Shown: in pieces, positions 33,501 through 42,500 of the stretch
How the letters are laid out: every line of letters starts with the position of its first letter
Numbering within the stretch: position 1 is the stretch's first letter
Source of the DNA: JAWPMT01 sp965227935
GTDB lineage: Bacteria > Bacteroidota > Bacteroidia > Cytophagales > Cyclobacteriaceae
Reading direction: 5' to 3'
Length of the DNA stretch: 64,000 nt
NCBI GenBank assembly: GCA_965227935.1
Contig: CBDDGS010000055.1
Span: 1,302,001 to 1,366,000, forward strand
The notes under the pieces: generated by a model
What the model was told of the DNA's origin: nothing
Seen by the model: the letters and a program-made list of their open reading frames with translations, nothing else
The model's database searches: none
Program-made: the position numbers and the translations under genes

Positions 33501-34862
33501 AATTCAGAGCTAGAGCTACTGGATGGTAGCAGCTGGCTGGCGACGCAGACAGTCATTGAGAACCGTGCCAAACCCCTGGTCAATGAGATACAGGCCATCG
33601 ACCTCGAGCCAGATCTGCTGACCACCTATGTCGACGATCCCACATTGGGGATCCCCAATCGCGCCAAGGCGCTCGTTAACTGGGAGAGCGTACAGGACGG
33701 TTTTGGCAGCATCTTCGATCCCATAGAAAACAGGGCCAAGCCATTGGTCAATGAAACGATCTTTCAGCCCAACGATAAGGTGGCCAATGTGGATGTTATC
33801 CTGATTGTCGATGAAGTAGAAGAGGTGATCTCTGGTGTGAGTTCTATCAACATTGTGACGGGCCTTGATGTGACACCTGTAGGCAAGCCCCACTTGATTA
33901 TCCCCGGCGCTTTCATCAACGAATTTGTTGCCAACCTGGACCCAACCTTCGTCGCGGGACTGCTTACAGTTACTCCTGCATCGCTTACGGCCACGACGGC
34001 CGATGCGTTAATCAATGCTGGGGATGATTTGCCTGAGTTTGCGACCACCTTCGAAGGGTTGGTCTATGACGACACACCTGAGTCACTGTTCGGAACCGAG
34101 GGCCTCCAATATGTGGTCACGCCGGACTACGAGCCGGCGAGGTCTGCGGGAATATATGATGTGGCACCGGTTCTGACATCTCTGACCAACTATGTCGTGA
34201 GTACAGAGAATGGGACTTTGTATGTCAATCCTTTTGGTCCTGGAGTGAAAAAGGTCCGGGTGTATCTCGATTGTGTTAAGCAGCTTAGGAATGACCCATC
34301 GGGATTCGATTTCGAGGCGTTCTTCAGCTATGTCAATCCAAACACTGCCCCTGTATATGTGCCATTGGGACCTGAAAATCAGTTTTCAGGGCTGGCTTCA
34401 TTCCTCGGGTCGCCGCCGGAGCTTTTCGTCCCCGGTAGTGAGCAGTTTGGTATTCCTTTCGACGGAAATGGACTGACCTGGGAACTGACCACCAATGAGA
34501 GCACAAAGAAGTCTGCCAACTCGTCTTCCGCTAGTTCGGATTCGCAGCGCTGCAAGAATAAGGACTTCAAGCGGGTAGCCACCGAGTCCGCTGATGAGCT
34601 TTCACCTTCAGAAGTAGGCGCCTATGTCGTTTACCCAAATCCGGTGGAGCACATGGCACGTATTCGCGTGGAAGGAGGGGACTTGGCAAATGGGCAAATA
34701 GGCCTTGTTGACCAAATAGGTCGGCGACTGCTAGTGGACATTGTCAGACACAACGATATCAATACTGTCGAAATAGACATGTCGAAACTCGATAATGGGC
34801 TATATTTCGTAACTATTGGAGAAGGTCAGGGTATCCGGGTCTTTCCAATAGTGAAGAAATAG
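30537..34862 (+). CDS. T9SS-exported subtilase-like (S8/S53-like) protease with MBG domains
   Basis: A 1441-residue protein. A hydrophobic signal lies at about residues 23-43 (ATG at 30567 is a plausible alternative start). A protease domain spans ~315-730: Asp324 in VGVLSDSYN, Glu362 in SDEGRAML at the place where subtilisins carry His, SAGN oxyanion text near 442, and Ser666 in GTSAAAPHAAG. The Asp/Glu/Ser set fits the S53-like branch of subtilases. Beyond ~830 are beta-rich MBG-type domains (ANDTQKLFGEALPTFSVAI; VTPASLTATTADALINAGDD) with four NRA(K/R)(P/A)LVN repeats between them. The C-terminus is a T9SS sorting tail: VVYPNPVEHMARIRV, then LDNGLYFVTI and a basic end. Predicted cell-surface or secreted peptidase. 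Substrate unknown. Confidence 0.85.
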   Translation: MKFDYLETSGMSRRYNCACSKRFYSLLAITFLFLFASFEPLAQPGKGRKNQDVEPTFDCIEYAGNGKFRARFGYNNKGNKQVILPTEDSQIIINDGESSENALNVFESGSHDYAFSSDFSSKDRVTWKLILPNGKEKLITASANSSHCGEGGGFIFPVINQSGKSDNKIGLDLTALGSGDRGSAPELLFQINEDQNEVLVEIVPLESKLTTVLQLLSSKYGRVDNPDPAISDFIDKGTITFLNGLQSNAVTVFFPINRLLELNEEEDVNFVRPVYPAVLNRGITTSQGHVVQGSQEVLEAFQYEKDGQVLPVNGSDVRVGVLSDSYNTQPNDPANQVDIPQGDLPATVDLLQEYPFGIASDEGRAMLQILHDVAPAADLGFRTGVVTPIDFAEGIQSFQSAGYDVLVDDITFLTEPFFQDGVVGQASKEFIATGGIHVTSAGNFGELAVQDVFTPAAATLNPAVFGESAVAHDFGGGDFQLSFSVCPGVYLAVLQWDEPFYSLNQLPGVATDLDVNVVDNSQNLIVGNNRISFVGDPVELVAFEATACGQANFVVSSAEGAPSGSVGFRLIIFQGPDLVLNEFNQGAPTITGQAMVEEAWTIGAAFYGGDPLSAEPFSSSGGLLPNGRDVAVDFTAPDGVNTNVLSIGADIQFDPDTQFPNFFGTSAAAPHAAGAAALFKSVIPAWYPDGPPDGDPSLNEEILSLIQQSSLAIGPESKTGAGFAQVNEAFKLIAAPTPQVETLEIIDENAETLTFRVTGRFFTEDSEINLRGEPVVDANGSPATQFVSSEELVAAIPIVGGDPPINVSTDPKTPAGSDGGVSSTLYFGDGIRELIVVKANDTQKLFGEALPTFSVAISGIPEGVDPASIGLGVTNIQYSTIATSTSSVNNYAVTPSFVVEPGIEVLEEYEFVFEIGILSILPLPVTIVAEDVTATYGESFAITLRYEYDDTNISAGERADFLTSLVEAHTSTFAENTLGVFNRARPLVNSELELLDGSSWLATQTVIENRAKPLVNEIQAIDLEPDLLTTYVDDPTLGIPNRAKALVNWESVQDGFGSIFDPIENRAKPLVNETIFQPNDKVANVDVILIVDEVEEVISGVSSINIVTGLDVTPVGKPHLIIPGAFINEFVANLDPTFVAGLLTVTPASLTATTADALINAGDDLPEFATTFEGLVYDDTPESLFGTEGLQYVVTPDYEPARSAGIYDVAPVLTSLTNYVVSTENGTLYVNPFGPGVKKVRVYLDCVKQLRNDPSGFDFEAFFSYVNPNTAPVYVPLGPENQFSGLASFLGSPPELFVPGSEQFGIPFDGNGLTWELTTNESTKKSANSSSASSDSQRCKNKDFKRVATESADELSPSEVGAYVVYPNPVEHMARIRVEGGDLANGQIGLVDQIGRRLLVDIVRHNDINTVEIDMSKLDNGLYFVTIGEGQGIRVFPIVKK

Positions 34863-34873
34863 AACCCTCCAGA

Positions 34874-36988
34874 TTGAGACTACGGAAATATGTGTTGATA
34901 CTTTTAGCCCCTGTCTTTGCACTGAAGGCAGTGGCCCAGGACCCGGTTATTGACAGCCTTATCGCGGTCGTAGCGGAGGCATCCACCGACACAGCAAAGG
35001 TCAATGCACTCAATGAGTTGAGCTATTCATTGTTTAGTACGGAGCCTGAGCGCGCCATCCAATATGGTGAGGAAGCACTTTCACTAGCCAGAGAGATTGG
35101 CTACAAGACCGGTGCCGCTTATGCCCTCAAACATATCGGCTTGGGATATTATATCTCTGCGGATTTTGTGGAAGTCCTGGACAATTGGCTGCAAAGCCTC
35201 CAGATCTTTGAAGAGATCAACGACCAGGTAGGAGTCGCCAATATGGTCAACAATCTCGGGGCTGTATTTTACAATGAGGGAAACGAGGCCAAAGCCATTG
35301 AATACTATTTGCGCTCACTGAATATTGCTGAGGCGGCGGGCGACACCCTGAGGATTGCCACAGCACTACTCAATACGGGAAGCGTCTATTCCACATTGCC
35401 TCAGAGTTATACGCAGGCACTCCAATTTTATTGGCGGGCACTACCCTTGCTTCGGTCGGCCGGGGATGATCAGGATGTCAGCACCGCAGCGGGGAACTTG
35501 GGCGACCTGTACATAAAAATTGGTAATTACGATTCGGCATTGTACTACCTCGAGAGTGCGCTCTCAATGGTCTCTGATTCGGCAGACGCTCCATACGTCC
35601 TCAATCAGATAGGTATTGTGTACCGAAATCTCGGGGAGTATGACGAGGCCCTGAGGTTCCATGAGCAATCCTACGACGGAGCACAGGGGCTGAATCAGCA
35701 ATTGGAGATGGTGGAAGCACTACTGGATAAGGGTGAGACACTGCGACTCATGTCGAGAAATGAGGAGGCACTTGCCAGCTACCATCAGGCGGAGAAGCAG
35801 GTCCTGGATGCAGGATTCCAGAAAGAATTGGAAAGGGCCTACGAAGGGCTGTCAAGAGTCTATGCAGACCGAAAGGACTTTGGGCGTGCCTACCACTACA
35901 AGAACCTCGTTGGTGGTATGCGGGATGATGTGTATGATCAGGAGCTTTCAGACAAAGTGTCCTTCATACAGCTTTCTTATGAAGTAGAAAAGAAACAGGG
36001 CGAAATTGATATCCTTGAGAAAAGTACTGAGATCGAGCGGCTGAGGGCCAACCGGCAGCGCACTATTAGTATTGCAGTCGGGATCACGGGACTGCTGGTA
36101 CTAGTCCTTGCGGTGGTCCTCTACCAGCGATACCGGTTCGTCAATCAAACCAACAAGATCATTGCCGCCGAAAAAGATAGGGAGGCGGCTCAGGCGAGGG
36201 AAATTGAACTAGCCTATGAAGAGCTCAAGACCATGCAGGCCCAGCTGATTCAATCTGAAAAGATGGCATCCTTGGGAGAGCTCACGGCAGGCATCGCCCA
36301 CGAGATCCAAAACCCGCTCAACTTTGTCAACAACTTCTCGGACGTCAACAGAGATCTCGTGCAGGAAATAATTGACGAGATCAGACAAGGCAATTACGCC
36401 GAGGCGGAAAACATTGGAAAGGATCTTATCAATAACGAAGAGAAGATTACCCATCACGGCAAGCGTGCCGAAGCCATCGTCAAGAGCATGCTGCAACACT
36501 CCCATGGTGGTGACGGTGAAAAACAACTCACCAACATCAACCAGCTGATAGATGAGTATATCCGGCTGGCCTACCATGGTCTCCGCGCCAAGGATCAGTC
36601 ATTCAATGTTGATATCAAAACTGACTTCGCACCAGACCTCCCTGAGATCAACATCGTCCCCCAGGACATCGGCCGTGTGCTCCTCAACCTGTTGAACAAC
36701 GCCTTCGCCGCCGTCACCCATGTTGCGGGTCCGATGGTGATCCTAAAAACCCAAAAGCTCAACAACTCAGTAACGATTACGATCTCCGACAACGGCCCCG
36801 GCATCCCCGGGGACATCCGCGACAAGATCTTTCAGCCCTTCTTCACCACCAAGCCGACAGGGGAGGGCACGGGATTGGGGCTCAGTTTGAGCTACGATAT
36901 TGTGACAAAGGGGCATGGGGGAAGTCTGGAGCTCGAAACCGGGTTAGGAAATGGGGCGGCCTTCACTATCCTGCTACCGATTTCATGA
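34874..36988 (+). CDS. TPR-containing membrane sensor histidine kinase, TTG start
   Basis: A 704-residue kinase. No ATG or GTG fits the N-terminus; TTG at 34874 gives RLRKYVLILLAPVFALKAVAQD, a good signal peptide, 11 bases after the protease stop. TPR-like repeats run over ~40-380 (e.g. VANMVNNLGAVFYNEGNEAK, YNQIGIVYRNLGEYDEALRF-like units), then a coiled coil, a membrane helix near 396-415, and a kinase core with His476, N box NLLNNAF, G1 DNGPGIP and G2 GTGLGLSLS. Closest in build to the kinase at 21201. The close spacing suggests co-transcription with the protease, so the sensor may watch the cell surface that the protease acts on; this is inference. No receiver gene is nearby. Confidence 0.88.
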   Translation: MRLRKYVLILLAPVFALKAVAQDPVIDSLIAVVAEASTDTAKVNALNELSYSLFSTEPERAIQYGEEALSLAREIGYKTGAAYALKHIGLGYYISADFVEVLDNWLQSLQIFEEINDQVGVANMVNNLGAVFYNEGNEAKAIEYYLRSLNIAEAAGDTLRIATALLNTGSVYSTLPQSYTQALQFYWRALPLLRSAGDDQDVSTAAGNLGDLYIKIGNYDSALYYLESALSMVSDSADAPYVLNQIGIVYRNLGEYDEALRFHEQSYDGAQGLNQQLEMVEALLDKGETLRLMSRNEEALASYHQAEKQVLDAGFQKELERAYEGLSRVYADRKDFGRAYHYKNLVGGMRDDVYDQELSDKVSFIQLSYEVEKKQGEIDILEKSTEIERLRANRQRTISIAVGITGLLVLVLAVVLYQRYRFVNQTNKIIAAEKDREAAQAREIELAYEELKTMQAQLIQSEKMASLGELTAGIAHEIQNPLNFVNNFSDVNRDLVQEIIDEIRQGNYAEAENIGKDLINNEEKITHHGKRAEAIVKSMLQHSHGGDGEKQLTNINQLIDEYIRLAYHGLRAKDQSFNVDIKTDFAPDLPEINIVPQDIGRVLLNLLNNAFAAVTHVAGPMVILKTQKLNNSVTITISDNGPGIPGDIRDKIFQPFFTTKPTGEGTGLGLSLSYDIVTKGHGGSLELETGLGNGAAFTILLPIS

Positions 36989-37081
36989 GCGACCTGTTTC
37001 GTTTCTAAAACCCTTGAGCTTATACCCAAATGAGTTGTGCCCGGCAAATTCCAACGGTCTTATTGTCTATTGTCAAAACCC

Positions 37082-37110
37082 TTTGTAACTTAAGCAGTTA
37101 GTTAGCATTT
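37082..37110 (+). promoter_or_regulatory. Weak candidate promoter upstream of the carotenoid-oxygenase gene
   Basis: TTTG at 37082-37085 is followed after 17 bases by TTAGCATT (37103-37110), a loose match to the Bacteroidota -7 box. It is the only such pair I see in the 255-base gap 36989-37243, which otherwise shows nothing recognisable. Confidence 0.2.
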
Positions 37111-37243
37111 TTTGAAGGAACTTCTAACATACCCAAATCAGCAATTCGGCCGGCGATTATTGGGAAAGAGAGAACATGAGATGAGTTAGGGAGGCGTAGA
37201 CAAAAAGGATGGCTTTAACCAATGTACTAAAAACTACTTCTAC

Positions 37244-39508
37244 ATGTTTGATCCCAAGAAGCTTCAAGAAGGAAGAGAGCGACTGAATCCCCCCATTAGG
37301 CCGCTGGTCTGGTCCGATCGGGAACCTTTGGATTTGGAACTCGAATGTATCTACGGAGAGATTCCCAGCGACATGGCGGGCCACATGTTCTTCAACAGTT
37401 CCAATGGTACCGTAAATTCCCATCTGCCCTATCACCCAAAAAACGGCGATGGGTCCCGCAACCATGAATATGGATCCCCCATTATGTTGGGTAGCGGTTA
37501 CGTCTACAGGTTGGATTTCCAGGATCCTGACAGTGGGCACGCCTGGACCTCACCGTCAGTTAAACTCAAAGGGCGCCTGCTAAAGTCACCGAGCTACTAT
37601 GCGGACGAGGCGCTCAAGTATGGTGATCATCAACACGATCCGAAGAAGAAGCACAGCTTTAGTGGTTTCAAGAACCTAGGAATCTCCCGCATATCTTTTT
37701 GGCTCGGCATGAGTGATCAGCTCTCTACAGCAGTCACGCCCATACGGTACGGTAGCGATCAGCACGACCGATATGTTGCGACCACTGATGCCGGTCGGCC
37801 TTACGAGTTTGACCCACACACGATGGAGTTGCGTACACCCATCGGCTGGCTGAAGGAATATACAAGGGGTACTCCGGGCCTTATTCACTGGCCGTTCCCG
37901 ATTCTGCAGACATCGGCACACCCGGCATTTGACCCTATCACGAAGGAGCTTTTTTCCGTCAATTACTCGAAGGATTCGTCTATCCATTTCAAGAAAGCGC
38001 ACACCGCCAGGGTGCTTCACCATCACCATGACAAAATTGAAAAGCATCTGGAGGGAAAGGTAGCGGAGTGGGAGAAGATAGAGAAGCCAGAGGAGGCGGT
38101 TGAGAACCTCAATAACTACTTTGAGACCGTCCACAAAGAGCACAAGACGTCTGGTGTCTGGATCTGGCGGATACTTGGGGGCATTTTCGATCTGGTCCAA
38201 AAAATCATGAGGGCCATCATGCAATTGTTTGGGGTGGCCGATTTCTTTTCTACGAGCGATAAGCTCATTATTCACCGTTTTGACGGAAGCCCAAAAATGC
38301 AATCCTGGCGAGTGGTGGACACGGAAGGGCATAATGTGGCCATCAAGCAGTGCTGTCACCAGACCACGCTGTCAGAAGATTACTTTGTCTTCATAGATGC
38401 TGCCTTCAAGATCACGCTGGACCTCATGTTCAACAATCCCTTCCCTCACAACGATAGGATCGATCGCTTCATCAGAAAGCATACGACACATGCGCAGGAG
38501 GCCTTCACAGATATCTATATCGTCTCTCGTAAAGACCTGGACCCTAAGAAGAAAAAGGTCACTGCCCGCAAAGTCCGTTTGAAACCCGAATTCGTGCACT
38601 GCCAGCTGAATTATCTGAATCCAGATGGTAAGTTGACGCTGTATGGAGCCAGCAATAGCGCCGCTTGCCTTGCGGAGTGGGTACGCCCATTCGACCAGTT
38701 GTTGGACGGAACAGACGTCTCGGACAAAACCTATGGCATTATGGCCTCCAACCCGCAGGATATTGGCCGAATAGGGAAGTATGAAATCGATGGAGATTCG
38801 GGGGATGTATTGTCAGAGAACATCATGCGCCAGACGGGTGACGTTGCTAGCGATGACATGGGCGCTACTACCTGGGGTGTGGGCCTCTACACGTACAGGG
38901 ATATTTACTCAGGAACGGTTCCAAGCAATGAGATCACCGATATGTTCTTTCAGTGCTATGGTATGGAGTATCGCCGCGTCACCAAATTTGTACACAACCT
39001 CTATGTAGGTTATCCAAATAGGGAAGTCAATGTTGGCGAGATCGATGACCTTGCAGGGGATGGTATCCCCAACCAACTCGTGAGGATGGATACCGAGGCT
39101 TTCACGCTTCCAGACTATTTCCAGTTCCCCGAAGGTTATGAGATTAGGTCCATACAATTTGTCTCTAGGGTAGGGAGTAAGAACAATCGCCCGGCCATCG
39201 ACGGATACGTTGTGGTGGTGATGCTCAACGAAGCGGAGTTGAACGGCGAAACCAATGTCTTTCGTGAACTTTGGATCTTCGATGCCGCCGACCTGAAACA
39301 GGGGCCGCTCGCCGTCATGTCTCACAAGGATCTGAATTTTGGTTTTACGCTGCACTCTGTCTGGGCCCCGAGCCTAAAACAGAACAGCGAGAACCCCTAC
39401 AATGTACCTGTCGCCAAGGATTACAACTACATGATCAATAAAATATGGTTTGACAGGAGAAAGGTGAGAAGGTTCTTTAAGCGCAATGTTTTCCCCAATT
39501 TTGATTAA
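37244..39508 (+). CDS. Carotenoid oxygenase (RPE65/CCD) family protein with a large insertion
   Basis: A 754-residue protein, well above the usual ~480-550. The four iron-ligand His positions are visible: His226 (SAHPAFDP), His372 (CCHQTTLSEDYFVF), His452 (FVHCQLNYLNPDG) and His704 (LHSVWAPS). The early motif GEIPSDMAGHMFFNSSNG corresponds to the family's conserved start. These non-haem iron enzymes split double bases in polyene or stilbene-type chains with O2. Between about residues 255 and 339 is an extra segment: an HHHH run, a charged coiled coil and a Trp/Ile-rich amphipathic stretch (VWIWRILGGIFDLVQKIM) that may dock to membrane. No leader peptide, so cytosolic or membrane-associated. 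It lies 57 bases before the giant kinase gene, possibly in one transcript. Substrate unknown. Confidence 0.85.
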   Translation: MFDPKKLQEGRERLNPPIRPLVWSDREPLDLELECIYGEIPSDMAGHMFFNSSNGTVNSHLPYHPKNGDGSRNHEYGSPIMLGSGYVYRLDFQDPDSGHAWTSPSVKLKGRLLKSPSYYADEALKYGDHQHDPKKKHSFSGFKNLGISRISFWLGMSDQLSTAVTPIRYGSDQHDRYVATTDAGRPYEFDPHTMELRTPIGWLKEYTRGTPGLIHWPFPILQTSAHPAFDPITKELFSVNYSKDSSIHFKKAHTARVLHHHHDKIEKHLEGKVAEWEKIEKPEEAVENLNNYFETVHKEHKTSGVWIWRILGGIFDLVQKIMRAIMQLFGVADFFSTSDKLIIHRFDGSPKMQSWRVVDTEGHNVAIKQCCHQTTLSEDYFVFIDAAFKITLDLMFNNPFPHNDRIDRFIRKHTTHAQEAFTDIYIVSRKDLDPKKKKVTARKVRLKPEFVHCQLNYLNPDGKLTLYGASNSAACLAEWVRPFDQLLDGTDVSDKTYGIMASNPQDIGRIGKYEIDGDSGDVLSENIMRQTGDVASDDMGATTWGVGLYTYRDIYSGTVPSNEITDMFFQCYGMEYRRVTKFVHNLYVGYPNREVNVGEIDDLAGDGIPNQLVRMDTEAFTLPDYFQFPEGYEIRSIQFVSRVGSKNNRPAIDGYVVVVMLNEAELNGETNVFRELWIFDAADLKQGPLAVMSHKDLNFGFTLHSVWAPSLKQNSENPYNVPVAKDYNYMINKIWFDRRKVRRFFKRNVFPNFD

Positions 39509-39565
39509 CTAGAGAAGAGCGTGTATCGCAGGGGGTGAAAATCTACCAGTAATGATGAAGGGCCA

Positions 39566-42500
39566 ATGAAAATAGGCGACTACGAAATCGACCGAAAACT
39601 ATTTCAGAATCAGCAGACTTCTGTTTTTGAGGCGACCCATGCGCAGAAAGGGGAGTCCTTTATCGTGAAGGTGCAAGTGGATGATTATCCCACCGCAGAG
39701 CAGATAGAGCGATTCCGTGCGGAATTCGAAACAGGTCAGTCACTCACGACGCAGTCACCGCCTGATCAGGGACTGGCCAAGTACCTTGAACTCGTACCCC
39801 ATGGGAATGGGCTGGCCATCGTTCTGGAGTATTTCAACGGCCAGGCACTTGACGGCTTTTTGTCTGACGGGCGCCAGTTATCAGTCGATGAGTTTCTGAA
39901 GGTGACGCCACTGATCGTGAAGGCTCTGAAGGAGATGCATCGCCAGCGAATTGTCCATCGGGACATCAGTGCCGACAACATACTCGTTAACAAAGACCTG
40001 ACGGAGATCCGACTGATTGATTTTGGTATTTCCAACTCCTTCGATCAGGTGGGAGAGACAAAATCAGGGGGCAAGATCCACTACATGTCGCCTGAGCAAA
40101 CAGGTCGCATCAATAGACAAACGGACTACCGCACGGATTTTTATTCGCTGGGGATCCTGTTCTACAGGATGCTTGCAGGACGATTCCCTTTTGAAAGCGA
40201 TGATCCCCACAATATCATTCACCAGCACATCGCCACGGTGCCACCGCCGCTGACGGAAAGGGTGCGTGATGTACCCGGCGTGTTGGCAGCCATCATTCAC
40301 AAACTCCTGTCGAAGAATCCCGATGAGCGGTATCAGTCCGCCAACGGTCTGGAGCGTGACCTGTTGCGTTGCGCGGATTCGCTGGAGGTCGAGGGAAAGA
40401 TTCCCTTCTTCGAACTCGCTGAAAATGACTTTTCTTCCATTTTTAGACTGCCCCGACATTTGTTTGGTCGGGAGGAGGAGATCCAGAAGCTCACCGACAA
40501 CTGCTCGACGTGCATCAATCGACGTACGACGCAGTTTCTCCTGGTTAAGGGAGCCCCCGGTATTGGCAAATCGTCTCTCGTCCAGGAGTTGCGACAAAAG
40601 GTCCTACAGGAGGATGGCTTTTTTCTTGAAGGCAAGTACGAGTTGCTCCAGCAACCTGTGCCGTACAGTGGGCTTATCAGGGCTTTTGAAGGACTCCTGA
40701 CCCAGTTGATGACTGAGCACAAGGCGAAGCTCTCTTTCTGGAAGAGCCAACTGGAGGATGCCCTGTCACAAAATGGTAAGGTGCTCACGGACGTCTTCCC
40801 CACTTTGGAAAAGATCATTGGCCGACAGACAGCCCTCGAGGTGCTGCAGACCTCGGACGCCCAAAATCGTTTTGAGTTTGCTTTTGGTGAGTTTCTTAAA
40901 GTATTTACCTCCCAGCCGTACCCCATAACCATCTTCCTTGATGACCTGCAATGGATAGATGCTGCAAGCCTTCATCTGCTCCAGCAGCTGCTGGCCAACA
41001 ACCAGGACCAGATGCTGCTGGTGATCGGCGCGTATCGCGACAATGAAGTCGATGAGAGTCACCCACTGCACATTATGCTGGAGGGCTTCAAGCAAGGCCA
41101 TTTTCCATATGAGGAGATCATGCTCAACCACCTGCCGTTGGAGGAGGTGCAGAAGATGATCAGCTACTGCCTCATGCGACCTGTGGAGGAGGTGACGACT
41201 CTTGCAAAGCAAGTGCATCGCAAGACACAAGGCAATCCATTCTATATCCACAGATTTCTACAGAGTCTGCACGAGCAGGGACACATTTATCCCGACCTGG
41301 AAGAGGGACTATGGCAGTGGAACGAGGACGAAATTGACAAGGAAAGCGTTACCGAGAATGTTGTGGACTTCCTTGTCAAGCAGATGGATGAGCTGTCAGA
41401 TGAAGTGCGTACTTACCTGGGCACGGGAGCTGCGATTGGCAATGAATTTGCCGACTCACTATTGGCGGATCTTTATGACGTCAGTGAGGAGGAGATCAAT
41501 AAGTCTCTGAATACGGCTGTCAAGGAAGCCTTTCTCTATCGTGAGGGCACTCAGTATGTATTTGTCCATGACAGAATTCATCAGGCCGCCTATGCGATCA
41601 TCAAAGACAAAGAGGCATTGCATTTATTGATAGGCCGGTATTTTGAATCGACTGCGGATGGTCGTGGAGATGACTGGATATTCCAGATCACCAATCAACT
41701 CAATCGGGCCATCCCCATGATAAAAACCCCGGCAAGCCGCCTAAGGCTAGCCAGGTTCAACATCGAGGCAGGCCTGAAGGCCAAGGAGGCGATCGCCTTC
41801 GACGCCTCTATGGATTTACTCCAGCGGGCTCAGCAGCTACTCGAGGATCAGGACCCCTGGAATGAGCATTATGATCTGCAATGGCGACTATTATTTGAGC
41901 AGATAGAGCTCGAGTTCATCAGGGGCAACTCATCCACAGCCAATGGCTTGGCGGTCGAGGCACTCAATCGTGCCAAAGGCAATCTGGAAAAAGCGTCCGT
42001 TTACAACCTTTTGACCGTCTTTTCGACCATGCAAGTGCAGTATCCGGAGGCGCTGGAGTATGGCAGAAGTGGGCTGCAATTGCTGGATATTGCCATTCCT
42101 GACGAAGCAAACCTGGAGGCGGCCATCGGCCAGGGGTTTATGAAGATCGGGGAGCTCATGGGAGGCAAACCGCCAATCGATCTGCTGGACAAGCCTGCGC
42201 TGCAGTTAGATGATCCAGCGGCGATGAAAATCCGCATTTTGGTGAACATGTGCTCGCCTGCCTACCTGGGTGGTGAGAGCAACCTCTGGACCTTCTTAGT
42301 GAATGAGAGTGTCGCCAGATCTATTGAGGAGGGCAATATCCCGGAGAGTTGCACAGGCTATAGCTCCTACGGCATTCTATGCGGTCTTGCTTTTGGTGAC
42401 TTTCAACAGGGGTACGCGTTTGGCGATTTGTCGTATCAACTGTCGCACAAGCTCAACAGTGTACGCCAGCGAAGCAACACCTGCTTCGTCATGGGATGTT

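Noticed and set aside
37676..38359. 227-residue minus-strand frame opposite the carotenoid oxygenase
   Set aside because: Antisense shadow without a domain or plausible start context.
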